From CAVPEW01 sp050247895 (GTDB lineage Bacteria > Actinomycetota > Acidimicrobiia > Acidimicrobiales > VFJN01): DNA of 13,875 bases. The position numbers and the translations under genes are program-made. The notes below the pieces were generated by a model. The model was not told the origin of the DNA, made no database searches, and saw only the letters and a list, made by a program, of their open reading frames with translations. The stretch lies in contig JBFWTJ010000077.1 of assembly GCA_050247895.1 (NCBI GenBank), forward strand, positions 1 through 13,875, read 5' to 3'. Each line of letters starts with the position of its first letter. The stretch's first letter is position 1. Of the stretch, positions 5,733 through 12,124 are shown in pieces.

Positions 5733-6589
5733 GCGGACCACTCCCCGGCGGCGTCGGTCCCCGCGGCGAGGCCCTCGTCGGCCAGCTTGCGCAGGTGGGC
5801 CCACACCGAGCGCCCGGCCATCTCGTGGAGCGCGTCGGGCACGTCGGCGTAGATGTCGGCCACCAGGGCGGCGATGGTCGTGGGACCGGTCCGGCGCAGC
5901 GCGCCCAGCACCTGGGCCTCCCTCTCGCGGCGGTGGGCCAGGTACTCCTCGATCTTGGCCTTCGGGTCCTCGATGAGGTGGCCGTGGGCCGGGGCGATGG
6001 CCCGCAGCCGGGGGCGCAGCGCCGCGAGGCGATCCAGGGAGTCGAGGTACGCCCGCATGTCGCCGTCGGGCGGGGAGATGACCACGGTCGACCCGTCCAT
6101 GATGTGGTCGCCGGAGAACAGCAACCGCTCCTGCTCGAGCAGCAGGCACAGGTGGTTCGACGCGTGGCCGGGCGTGTGGATGGCCCGCAGGACGAACTCG
6201 GTCGCCTCCAGGGCGTCGCCGTCGGCCAGGGTGCCGTCCACCTCGAGCCCGTCCCGGCCCTCGAAGGCCAGGACCTCGGCACCCGTCCGCTCCTTGAGCC
6301 CGGCGGCGCCGGGGGAGTGGTCGGGGTGCGTGTGGGTGCACACGATCCAGCGGATCCGGTCGCCGCCGCAGCCGGCGATGGCGTCGAGGTGGTCGTCGTC
6401 GGCGGGGCCCGGATCGATGACGACGATCTCGTCGATGCCGACCAGGTACGTGTTGGTGCCCGGTCCGGTCATCATCCCCGGGTTGTCGCACAGGATCCGG
6501 CGGACCATCGGGCTGAGGGCGCCGGCGACCTCGGGCACGAGCGGCTTGCGGGGCGGCTCCGCGCTGGCGTCGGTGGCCGTCGCGCTCAC
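5726..6589 (-). CDS. metallo-beta-lactamase-fold hydrolase, LACTB2-like, with C-terminal winged helix
   Basis: The 287-residue protein has the MBL metal-binding set: THTHPDH (H86, H88, D90, H91), TPGHASNH (H142), SGDH (D161) and PAHGH (H202 or H204), enough for a two-zinc site. NPGMMTGPGTNTYLVG near residues 36-51 is typical of the LACTB2/endoribonuclease-like branch, as is the small helical C-terminal domain (about 220-275, GALRRTGPTTIAALVADIYADV...VWAHLRKLADEGL) that resembles a winged helix. Related human LACTB2 is an RNase; the bacterial substrates are mostly unknown, so RNA or a small ester/thioester are both possible. The start is GTG (6587-6589), 13 bases after the stop of the fxsA-like gene on the same strand, so both probably share one transcript. 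The mycobacterial Rv3677c protein is, from memory, a close relative and also neighbours a RidA gene. Confidence 0.9.
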   Translation of the reverse strand: MSATATDASAEPPRKPLVPEVAGALSPMVRRILCDNPGMMTGPGTNTYLVGIDEIVVIDPGPADDDHLDAIAGCGGDRIRWIVCTHTHPDHSPGAAGLKERTGAEVLAFEGRDGLEVDGTLADGDALEATEFVLRAIHTPGHASNHLCLLLEQERLLFSGDHIMDGSTVVISPPDGDMRAYLDSLDRLAALRPRLRAIAPAHGHLIEDPKAKIEEYLAHRREREAQVLGALRRTGPTTIAALVADIYADVPDALHEMAGRSVWAHLRKLADEGLAAGTDAAGEWSAA

Positions 6590-6602
6590 GTCGCGCCCCG
6601 GT

Positions 6603-7079
6603 TCACGGGCCGAGCTCGCCGCGGTCGCGGGGCGGGCGCTCCCAGCTCCGGGCGTCCCGGACCCGGTCGGCCCCGGGCCCGCCGGCGCCGGGCCGCCCGC
6701 CGATGATGGTCACGACCGCGCCGCCCTGGCGGATCCGGCGCAGGACCAGGCGCCGGAGCACGGCACGGGTGGGCGGGAGGAGCAGCAGGACGGCCAGGGC
6801 GTCGCTCACGAAGCCGGGGGCCAGCATCAGGGCGCCGGCGAACAGGATGAGGACGCCGTCGACGATCTCGGCCGACGGCACGCGGCCCGCGGCCACCGTC
6901 GACTGGAGGCGCCGGAGCACGCCGAGCCCGGCGCGCTTGGCCAGCCAGGCCCCGACGAAGCTGATGGCGACGAGCGCCACGAAGGTGGAACCGACGCCGA
7001 TCTCGCCCGCGACCTTCACGATCACGTACAGCTCCACGAAGGGAGCGAGCAGGAAGAGGAGGCCGACGAGCGGGATCAC
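6603..7079 (-). CDS. fxsA: FxsA-family cytoplasmic membrane protein
   Basis: The 158-residue product has the FxsA arrangement. The N-terminal hydrophobic segment IPLVGLLFLLAPFVELYVIV is followed by GEIGVGSTFVALVAISFVGAWLAKR and a third membrane region VDGVLILFAGALMLAPGFVSDALAVLLLLPPTR, then a basic stretch and a polar Gly/Arg-rich tail. The length matches E. coli FxsA, which was named for relieving phage T7 exclusion by F-plasmid PifA; its normal role is not known. The GTG at 7077-7079 is chosen because AGGAG stands seven bases before it and the first membrane helix starts immediately after it, as in the family. It is the first gene of a two-gene transcript with the MBL hydrolase and has its own -10-like box at 7123-7128. 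Confidence 0.87.
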   Translation of the reverse strand: MIPLVGLLFLLAPFVELYVIVKVAGEIGVGSTFVALVAISFVGAWLAKRAGLGVLRRLQSTVAAGRVPSAEIVDGVLILFAGALMLAPGFVSDALAVLLLLPPTRAVLRRLVLRRIRQGGAVVTIIGGRPGAGGPGADRVRDARSWERPPRDRGELGP

Positions 7080-7086
7080 GAGGATG

Positions 7087-7091
7087 CTCCT
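7087..7091 (-). promoter_or_regulatory. ribosome binding site AGGAG of the fxsA-like gene
   Basis: AGGAG on the minus strand lies seven bases before the GTG at 7079. It decides that start in a frame that otherwise stays open far upstream through the whiB region. Confidence 0.6.
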
Positions 7092-7122
7092 GGACGGGCG
7101 AGCGCACGGCGGCGCTCCTCGA

Positions 7123-7128
7123 AATCTA
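7123..7128 (-). promoter_or_regulatory. possible -10 box TAGATT of the fxsA-MBL operon
   Basis: TAGATT on the minus strand fits TANNNT, and a start about seven bases on would give a leader of roughly 38 bases with the AGGAG. It lies just downstream of the hairpin that follows whiB, so the fxsA-MBL pair is likely a separate unit. No clear -35. Confidence 0.4.
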
Positions 7129-7149
7129 CCGGGGGGTCTCCACGAGCGG

Positions 7150-7202
7150 GCGGTACCGGCGCGGCGCCTCCGCCCCCCAACGGGGAGCCGTGCCGGTACC
7201 GC
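7150..7202 (-). terminator. long hairpin directly after whiB, probable terminator or attenuator
   Basis: GCGGTACCGGC (7150-7160) and GCCGGTACCGC (7192-7202) form a perfect 11-bp inverted repeat, beginning seven bases after the whiB stop. Inside it a run of C (about 7171-7178) faces GGGG (7182-7185), giving a second small stem. There is no T-tract. A role in ending whiB transcription before the fxsA promoter is the simplest reading. Confidence 0.45.
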
Positions 7203-7209
7203 GGTCTCG

Positions 7210-7473
7210 TCAGCCGGCGCGCTGGCCGACCAGGTTCTTGCGCTCGGACTCGCTGAGGCCGCCCCAGATGCCGTGGGGCTCGCGGATGCGCACGGCGTAG
7301 TCGAGGCAGGGCTGGCGGACGGGGCACGTGCGGCAGATCGATTTCGCCCGGGACTCCCGGGCGAGCTTCTCGTCCTTGCGCTCGAAGTGCGACGGAGGGA
7401 AGAAGACCGCGGCTTGGGGCCCCCGGCACGCGGCCTTGACCTGCCAAGCTTCCTCGACACGCATTGCGCTCAA
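7210..7473 (-). CDS. WhiB-family iron-sulfur transcription factor
   Basis: The 87-residue protein has the WhiB pattern: AACRGP (Cys16), ICRTCPVRQPC (Cys47, Cys50, Cys56), the GIWGG turn (68-72) and a short basic C-terminal region. The four cysteines bind a [4Fe-4S] cluster sensitive to oxygen and nitric oxide; Wbl proteins act with the principal sigma factor and occur only in actinobacteria and their phages. TTG 7473 is chosen because AAGGGGG lies eight bases before it and the promoter at 7499-7527 places the transcript start near 7490. GTG 7479 (two bases from that sequence) and ATG 7464 are alternatives, and a start at 7527 would lie inside the promoter. Which Wbl class it belongs to is unclear. 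Nearby ArsA-like ATPases suggest kinship with the whiB4 locus of mycobacteria. Confidence 0.94.
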   Translation of the reverse strand: MSAMRVEEAWQVKAACRGPQAAVFFPPSHFERKDEKLARESRAKSICRTCPVRQPCLDYAVRIREPHGIWGGLSESERKNLVGQRAG

Positions 7474-7498
7474 CAGCACATCCCCCTTTCTGGGTCGG

Positions 7499-7527
7499 AC
7501 CATAGTGGTGGGCTTTCCCGGTAACAA
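7499..7527 (-). promoter_or_regulatory. whiB promoter, -35 TTGTTA and -10 TATGGT with 17-bp spacer
   Basis: On the minus strand TTGTTA (7522-7527) and TATGGT (7499-7504) are exactly 17 bp apart, the ideal spacing for the principal sigma factor. The start site would be near 7490-7493, giving a leader of about 20 bases with an AAGGGGG ribosome site. It is the best complete two-box promoter in the window. Confidence 0.65.
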
Positions 7528-7725
7528 GGGGTGAACTATTTCGAGCGGAGCGTTCGCTGAGCGCGAACCCTCCCAGGTCAGGGACCTGCGAGGTGTCCCC
7601 GTGCGGACGACCCGTCGGGCAATCCCCGCTCGGTCGAACTGCCTTACTCGACAAATGGTGACGAAGCCTTGAAAGCCGACGGCGGCCGCAGGGGGCTCAA
7701 TAGCCGCGAGAATGCGACAGCGAAA
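7528..7725. other. intergenic region between nfeD and whiB, with two small hairpins
   Basis: No gene is supported here. The stretch is less GC-rich than its neighbours and holds two inverted repeats: GTTCGC/GCGAAC (7552-7557 with 7563-7568) and CAGGTC/GACCTG (7574-7579 with 7583-7588). They lie 25-60 bases upstream of the whiB -35 box, where regulator sites would be expected. A 7-bp repeat CCGCGAG/CTCGCGG (7704-7710 with 7744-7750) spans the nfeD stop and might help end that transcript. Confidence 0.4.
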
Positions 7726-9069
7726 TCAGCGGCTTCGGCGGGCCTCGCGGTAGTCCTTGGCCCCGCCCGCCTCGGGCTCGACGTCGAGGACCAGGCCGTC
7801 GATCGCCACCACCTTGACCGCCTCGCCCGCCTCGATGGGCGTCGCCCGGTTGGTGTGGGCCCGCCAGGGCGCCCCCCGCACCGTCACGATCCCGTCGGGT
7901 GCGACCCGCTCGACCGCCGTCCCCGCCTCGCCGATCATCCACTCACGGCCGATCGTGGGCGTCGAGAACCGGGTGCGGACCATCGAGGGCATGCCGGCGA
8001 GCATGGCCAGGGTCATCCCCGCGATGCCGACCAGGAGCGTGATCCACGACAGGGAGAGGCCGTCGTAGAGCCCGACTGAGCCGACCACCAGGCAGACCGT
8101 GGCGATGCCGCTCCACACCCGGGGGACCCCGGTCTGCACGTCGACCGCGTAGCCGAACCCGGCGACCAGCAGGAGCGCGACCGCCCAGGCGTTGGTGGGC
8201 AGGGCGGAGAGGCCGTAGGCGCCCAGGACCAGGCACCCGGCGCCCACGATCCCGGCCACGCCGATCCCCGCCGTGTAGAGCTCGAAGACCAGCAGGCCGA
8301 TGGCGATCACGAACAGGAGGTAGGCCACCGGAGGGCTGGCCACGGTGTGGAAGAGCTGGCCCAGCAGGGGGAGCTGGCCGAAGCGGACCTGGGTCACCGG
8401 CTCGCGGCGCTGTTCGCCGTCCACCTCGTGGACGCGGCTCTCCACGCCGGGCAGGTCGACCACGAAGTCGCCGATGACCGGGGCCAGCCCGTCCACCAGC
8501 TCCAGCTCGACCGCCTCCTCGGCCCCGACCTTGTCGCCCACCGCGGCCCGGCCCTCCAGCGAGCTGCCGTCGAGCAGGTCGGGCACGACCTCGACCCGGC
8601 TGCCCGGGGCCACCGCGGCCGTGCGCCCCGCGGCGACCAGCCGGGCCGCGTCGCCGAACGCGGCGCTGCCCGACGGCCCGACCCACACGTCGACCGGCAC
8701 GTCGGCCGACGAGATGCGCGCCACCAGCTCGTCGAGCTCGCCGTCGGGCAGCACCGACCCGGTGCTGTTGAGCTGGAGCACCAGGGCCAGCGCGCCTTCG
8801 TCCTCGGCCCGCTCGATCTCGTCGGCCACGAAGTCGGCCAGCACGCGGTCGAGCAGGCCGCTCACCTCGATGACCGCGACGAAGCCCGGGTCCGAGGCCT
8901 GGGCGCCCCGGGCCCCGGCCGGCGTGGCGCCGAGGCCCAGCCAGCCCAGCAGCACGGCGACGACCGCGAGCGCCGGTAGGGTGCGGCTCCGTCGGCCCGC
9001 CGCCGGCGCGGCCCGGCGGCCCCCGGCTCGGAAGGATTGACGTGGACCCGGCGCGCGTGTTCGGAGCAT
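7726..9069 (-). CDS. long-form NfeD-like membrane protein with degenerate ClpP-like domain
   Basis: The 447-residue protein has a signal/anchor (TLPALAVVAVLLGWLGLG, about 30-47) and then a ClpP/crotonase-like serine-protease domain (62-205, beginning GFVAVIEVSGLLDRVLADFV). Five or so membrane helices follow (about 247-361) and a C-terminal NfeD OB-fold domain ends the protein (about 372-432, GEAGTAVERVAPDGIVTVRGAPWRA...EAVKVVAIDGLVLDVEP). In active relatives a Ser-Lys pair cuts membrane-associated proteins, often with a flotillin/stomatin partner; no such partner is in the window. Here the usual LDTPGG oxyanion motif is LNSTGS and the nucleophile motif reads SGSAAFGDAA (133-142) without the expected Ser, so protease activity is doubtful. 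ATG 9067-9069 is the first start after an in-frame TGA and the only one before the signal segment. It overlaps the divergent ATPase gene by 28 bases. Confidence 0.85.
   Translation of the reverse strand: MLRTRAPGPRQSFRAGGRRAAPAAGRRSRTLPALAVVAVLLGWLGLGATPAGARGAQASDPGFVAVIEVSGLLDRVLADFVADEIERAEDEGALALVLQLNSTGSVLPDGELDELVARISSADVPVDVWVGPSGSAAFGDAARLVAAGRTAAVAPGSRVEVVPDLLDGSSLEGRAAVGDKVGAEEAVELELVDGLAPVIGDFVVDLPGVESRVHEVDGEQRREPVTQVRFGQLPLLGQLFHTVASPPVAYLLFVIAIGLLVFELYTAGIGVAGIVGAGCLVLGAYGLSALPTNAWAVALLLVAGFGYAVDVQTGVPRVWSGIATVCLVVGSVGLYDGLSLSWITLLVGIAGMTLAMLAGMPSMVRTRFSTPTIGREWMIGEAGTAVERVAPDGIVTVRGAPWRAHTNRATPIEAGEAVKVVAIDGLVLDVEPEAGGAKDYREARRSR
9032..9036 (+). promoter_or_regulatory. ribosome binding site AAGGA of the first ArsA-like ATPase
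   Basis: AAGGA is five bases before the GTG at 9042. It decides that start over the GTG at 9057 and implies a leadered transcript whose promoter lies inside the 5' part of nfeD; a TAGGGT at 8977-8982 is a weak candidate. Confidence 0.55.
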
Positions 9070-10025
9070 CCCGGCTGGTCATCGTGGCTGGCAAGGGTGG
9101 CGTGGGCAAAACCGTGGTCAGCGCGGCCCTGGCCCGGGCCGCCGCGCGCACCGGCCTCACCGCCCTGGTCGTCGAGGTCGAGGGGAAGTCCGGGTTGGCG
9201 GCGATGTTCGGCCAGCAGCCGCTCGGCTACGAAGAGGTCGTCCTCTCCGCGGGCGGGGGACCACGGGGCGAGGGCGAGGTCCGGGCCCGCACGGTCACCT
9301 CCGACCGAGCCCTGGTCGACTACCTGCGGGGCCACGGGCTGTCCCGGTTGTCCAACCGGCTCGTCAGCAGCGGTGCCCTCGACGTGGTCGCCACCGCCGC
9401 CCCGGGGATCAAGGACATCCTGCTGCTGGGCAAGGTCAAGCAGATCGAGCGGGCCGGCGACGTCGACCTCGTCGTGCTCGACGCGCCCGCCGCCGGTCAC
9501 GCCATCACGTTCCTGCAGTCCGCCCGGGCCCTGCTCGACACCGCCCGGGTCGGGCCGATCAACGCCCAGGCCCGCGACGTGCTCGAGATGCTCGAGGACC
9601 CACGGCGCTGCCAGGTCGTGCTGGTGACCCTGCCCGAGGAGACGCCGGTCAACGAGCTGGTCGAGACGGCCTTCACCCTGGAGGACCGCGTCGGCGTGGC
9701 GCTCGGGCTGGTCGTGGTCAACAGCACCTACGACGAGGTCCCCGGCCTGCGGACCGACCCGGACGACGCGGCCACCGCGGCGGGCGTCGCGCTCGACCTC
9801 GAGCTGGCCGCCGCGATGACCCGGGCCGCAGGCTTCCGGGCCAGCCGCACCGCGCTCCAGGCGGCCCAGCTCGAGCGCCTCGCCGAGCGCCTGCCGCTGC
9901 CCCAGGTGCGCCTGCCCTACCTGTTCGGCGCCGAGATCGGCCCGGCCGAGGTCGACCACCTGGCCGAGCGGCTCCTGGCCGAGATCGCCGCCCTGCCCGA
10001 GCCACCCGAGCTGGCCGACCCGTGA
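9042..10025 (+). CDS. ArsA-like P-loop ATPase, first subunit of a pair (Rv3679-like)
   Basis: The 327-residue protein belongs to the ArsA/GET3 branch of deviant Walker ATPases. The P-loop GKGGVGKT is at 17-24 with both the signature and the P-loop lysine. A switch region VVLDAPAAGHAITFLQ lies near residues 145-160, and EETPVNELVETAF follows later. Length fits one ATPase half. There is no CxxC or arsenite-binding cysteine set, so arsenic pumping is unlikely. The closest known pair is mycobacterial Rv3679/Rv3680 (BagA/BagB), soluble ATPases tied to cell-envelope and stress phenotypes; this comparison is from memory. The last four bases overlap the second ATPase gene (GTGA), which suggests equimolar synthesis and a heterodimer. 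The GTG start is backed by AAGGA at 9032-9036. It diverges from nfeD, whose 5' end it overlaps. Confidence 0.9.
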   Translation: MDPARVFGASRLVIVAGKGGVGKTVVSAALARAAARTGLTALVVEVEGKSGLAAMFGQQPLGYEEVVLSAGGGPRGEGEVRARTVTSDRALVDYLRGHGLSRLSNRLVSSGALDVVATAAPGIKDILLLGKVKQIERAGDVDLVVLDAPAAGHAITFLQSARALLDTARVGPINAQARDVLEMLEDPRRCQVVLVTLPEETPVNELVETAFTLEDRVGVALGLVVVNSTYDEVPGLRTDPDDAATAAGVALDLELAAAMTRAAGFRASRTALQAAQLERLAERLPLPQVRLPYLFGAEIGPAEVDHLAERLLAEIAALPEPPELADP

Positions 10026-11128
10026 CCGAGCCGTCCGTCGGCGACCTGGTCCGCACCGCCCGCGTCGTGGTGTGCTGCGGCTCGGGCGGCGTGGGCAAGA
10101 CCACCACCGCGGCCGCCCTGGCCCTGGAGGGGGCCCGCCTCGGCCGGCGCACCGTCGTGGTCACCGTCGACCCGGCCAAGCGCCTGGCCGACGCCCTCGG
10201 GCTCGGCGCCTCCGGAGGGCTGACCGGCGACCCCCGCCGGGTCGAGGGGGACTGGCCGGGTGAGCTGTGGGCGCTCATGCTCGACACCGAGAGCACCTTC
10301 GACGAGCTCGTCGCCCGCCACGCCACCGACCCCGAGCAGGGCCGCCGGATCCTCCAGAACCGCTTCTACCGCAACATCGCCGGCGCCCTGTCGGGCACCC
10401 AGGAGTACATGGCGATGGAGAAGCTCTACGAGCTGCACGAGGAGACCGACTTCGACCTGGTCGTCGTGGACACCCCGCCGACCCGCAACGCGCTCGACTT
10501 CATCGACGCCCCTCGCCGGCTCACCCGCTTCCTGGACCACCGCCTCTTCCGGGTCGTCACCTCGCCCACCCGGGGACTGGTCCGGGCCGTCAACGTCGCG
10601 GCCCAGGCGTTCCTGCGCACCGTGGCCAAGGTCGTGGGCGCTGAGGTCATCGAGGACGCCGTCTCGTTCTTCCGGGCCTTCGAGGGGATGGAGCAGGGCT
10701 TCCGGGACCGCGCCGCCCGGGTCCTCGAGCTGCTGTCGGCCGACGAGACCGCGTTCGTGCTCGTCGCGTCGGCCCGCCGCGACACCATCGAGGAGGCGTC
10801 GTACTTCGCCGGGCGCCTGCACGAGGCCGGGATCTCGGTGCGGGCCCTGGTGCTCAACCGGATGCACCCGCGCTTCACCACGCTCGACACGACCGTGCTG
10901 CGCCGCCGTGCCGACGCCCACGCCGGCACCGACCTGGGCGACCACTACCGCAACCTGGCCGACTTCCAGGGCGTGGCCGACCGCGAGGACCTGCACCTCG
11001 TCGGCCTCCAGGCCGCGGTCGCTCCGGCCCCGCTGGTGCGGGTGCCGTTCCTGCGCTCCGACGTCCACGACGTCGAGGGGCTGCTCGAGGTCACCCGGCA
11101 CCTCGTCGGGGATCGCCGGGATCCCTGA
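10022..11128 (+). CDS. ArsA-like P-loop ATPase, second subunit of a pair (Rv3680-like)
   Basis: The 368-residue protein has the P-loop GSGGVGKTT at 20-28, the DPAKRLADALG motif after strand 2 that is typical of the ArsA/GET3 family, and the switch-II-like region VVVDTPPTRNALDF at about 154-167. The signature lysine of deviant Walker A (KGGxGK) is replaced by Ser21, while the first subunit keeps it, so the two sites of a heterodimer would not be equal. The central part is rich in helices with many Phe and Leu residues (LTRFLDHRLFRVV, AVNVAAQAFLRTV, FFRAFEGMEQGF). In GET3 such a region holds the client-binding groove; here that is only a suggestion. The start GTG 10022 overlaps the previous stop. 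A terminator-like hairpin with TTTT follows at 11200-11240. Confidence 0.92.
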   Translation: MTEPSVGDLVRTARVVVCCGSGGVGKTTTAAALALEGARLGRRTVVVTVDPAKRLADALGLGASGGLTGDPRRVEGDWPGELWALMLDTESTFDELVARHATDPEQGRRILQNRFYRNIAGALSGTQEYMAMEKLYELHEETDFDLVVVDTPPTRNALDFIDAPRRLTRFLDHRLFRVVTSPTRGLVRAVNVAAQAFLRTVAKVVGAEVIEDAVSFFRAFEGMEQGFRDRAARVLELLSADETAFVLVASARRDTIEEASYFAGRLHEAGISVRALVLNRMHPRFTTLDTTVLRRRADAHAGTDLGDHYRNLADFQGVADREDLHLVGLQAAVAPAPLVRVPFLRSDVHDVEGLLEVTRHLVGDRRDP

Positions 11129-11172
11129 GCCCAGGGATGGCGGCGTCCGGCCACGGGCGCATGATGTCGTCA

Positions 11173-11198
11173 TCGGTCCGACCCTCCAGGCGGACCGA
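11173..11198. repeat. inverted repeat, first of three hairpins after the ATPase operon
   Basis: TCGGTCCG (11173-11180) and CGGACCGA (11191-11198) pair perfectly around a 10-base loop. No T-run follows. It could be a protein site, an mRNA 3' end stabiliser or part of a composite termination region. Confidence 0.45.
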
Positions 11199-11199
11199 G

Positions 11200-11240
11200 C
11201 CGGTCGTGGCCAACACGGCGGAGCCACGGCCGGCGCTTTT
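11200..11240 (+). terminator. intrinsic terminator of the ArsA-like ATPase operon
   Basis: Bases 11200-11210 pair with 11223-11233 over 11 positions (ten Watson-Crick pairs and one G-U) around a 12-base loop. CGC and then TTTT (11237-11240) follow. Stem plus a short T-run downstream of the arsA-like stop is the best intrinsic terminator in the window, although the T-run is short. Confidence 0.55.
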
Positions 11241-11250
11241 CCCCCCGCAC

Positions 11251-11281
11251 GTTCCGGGACCTCGGGCGAGGGTCCCGGAAC
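11251..11281. terminator. strong hairpin near the 3' end of the convergent cNMP-LuxR gene
   Basis: GTTCCGGGACC (11251-11261) and GGTCCCGGAAC (11271-11281) form a perfect 11-bp stem with a 9-base loop, the strongest single hairpin here. It lies 22 bases after the minus-strand stop. Neither flank carries a T-run downstream in the sense of a gene, so it may act as a transcript end stabiliser or a factor-dependent stop. Confidence 0.45.
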
Positions 11282-11303
11282 GCTGCGCGGGGTGGCCCCG
11301 GCG

Positions 11304-12074
11304 TCAGCGCAGCTTGACCACGAGCGCGGCCAGCTCGACCCGGCTGCGCAGGCCGAGCTTGCCGAAGATGTGCTTGAGGTGGGACTCGACCGTGTAGCGG
11401 GAGAGGTAGAGGCGCTCGGCGATGGCGGGGTTGGAGAGGCCCTCGGCCACCAGGTCGGCCACCCGGAGCTCGGCCGGGCTCAGCGGCGACAGGGGATCGG
11501 GTCCGGTGGGTGCGTCGACCAGCTCGGCGGCCCGCTGGACCAGCTCGGCCGCCTGGGCCCGGGCCCGGGCCGCGACCTCGGGGTCCGGGCTGTCCTGGAG
11601 GTCGAGCAGGGCGGCCATGAGCACCTCGGGGTCGCCGGCCAGGTTGCTCCAGCCCGAGGTCGTCCGGCGCAGCTTGCGGGCCAGCGAGGCGGTCAGGCGG
11701 CGGTGCAGCTCGGGGAGGGCGTCGAGCAGGTCGGTGAACGCGGTGGCGGCCAAGCGGGCCGCGACGACCCGGCTCGCCGCGGTGACCGTGGCCGTCCGGG
11801 GCGAGCCGTCGAGGAGGGCCAGCTCGCCGATGCAGTCGCCGGGCCCGATGTCGCCCATGGGCGTGCCGTCGGCCTCGATGGCGGCCGAGCCCCGCAGCAG
11901 CACGTAGGCGGCGTCGGGCTGCTCGTGCTGGCGGACGATCGTGGCGCCCGCCGGGAGCTCGACCAGCTCGGCGACCGCGGCCACGCGGTCCAGGTCGGCG
12001 TCGTCGAGGCCGTCGAAGAGCGGGCAGGCCCGCAGGCCCTCGACGATCGACCGGTCCGCCCCGATGTCGCTCAT
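11304..12074 (-). CDS. cyclic-nucleotide-binding domain fused to LuxR-type HTH regulator
   Basis: In this 256-residue protein, residues about 15-125 form a CAP_ED/cNMP-binding beta-roll. Its phosphate-binding cassette is GPGDCIGELALLDGSPRTATV (77-97), with the Glu (84) and Arg (93) that hold the cyclic phosphate and ribose; Thr94 after the Arg is the residue often linked to cGMP preference. A helical linker (about 125-190) leads to a GerE/LuxR HTH (LSPAELRVADLVAEGLSNPAIAERL...TVESHLKHIFGKLGLRSRVELAA, 198-250). Crp-family proteins carry a different winged helix, so this pairing is unusual. The protein should be a DNA-binding regulator gated by a nucleotide or other ligand. The ATG at 12072-12074 is chosen because the beta-roll domain begins just after it and 50 bp separate it from the STAS gene upstream on the same strand. 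They probably form one operon. Confidence 0.88.
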   Translation of the reverse strand: MSDIGADRSIVEGLRACPLFDGLDDADLDRVAAVAELVELPAGATIVRQHEQPDAAYVLLRGSAAIEADGTPMGDIGPGDCIGELALLDGSPRTATVTAASRVVAARLAATAFTDLLDALPELHRRLTASLARKLRRTTSGWSNLAGDPEVLMAALLDLQDSPDPEVAARARAQAAELVQRAAELVDAPTGPDPLSPLSPAELRVADLVAEGLSNPAIAERLYLSRYTVESHLKHIFGKLGLRSRVELAALVVKLR

Positions 12075-12096
12075 CCGCCCGCGGGAGGTCTCACCG

Positions 12097-12110
12097 GCCG
12101 GCGCGCCGGC
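12097..12110. repeat. 14-bp perfect palindrome between the STAS and cNMP-LuxR genes
   Basis: GCCGGCGCGCCGGC is self-complementary and lies in the 50-bp gap of a two-gene operon, 23 bases upstream of the second start codon. It may fold in the mRNA or bind a protein; in such GC-rich DNA chance is also possible. Confidence 0.3.
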
Positions 12111-12124
12111 GCCGGGGAGGGGGT

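Noticed and set aside
7474..7527. WhiB start at 7527
   Set aside because: That start lies within the -35 box of a well-spaced promoter; the transcript would begin downstream of it.
9042..11128. Arsenic resistance operon
   Set aside because: The ATPases lack the arsenite-binding cysteines, and no ArsB, ArsC or ArsR of the arsenic type is next to them.
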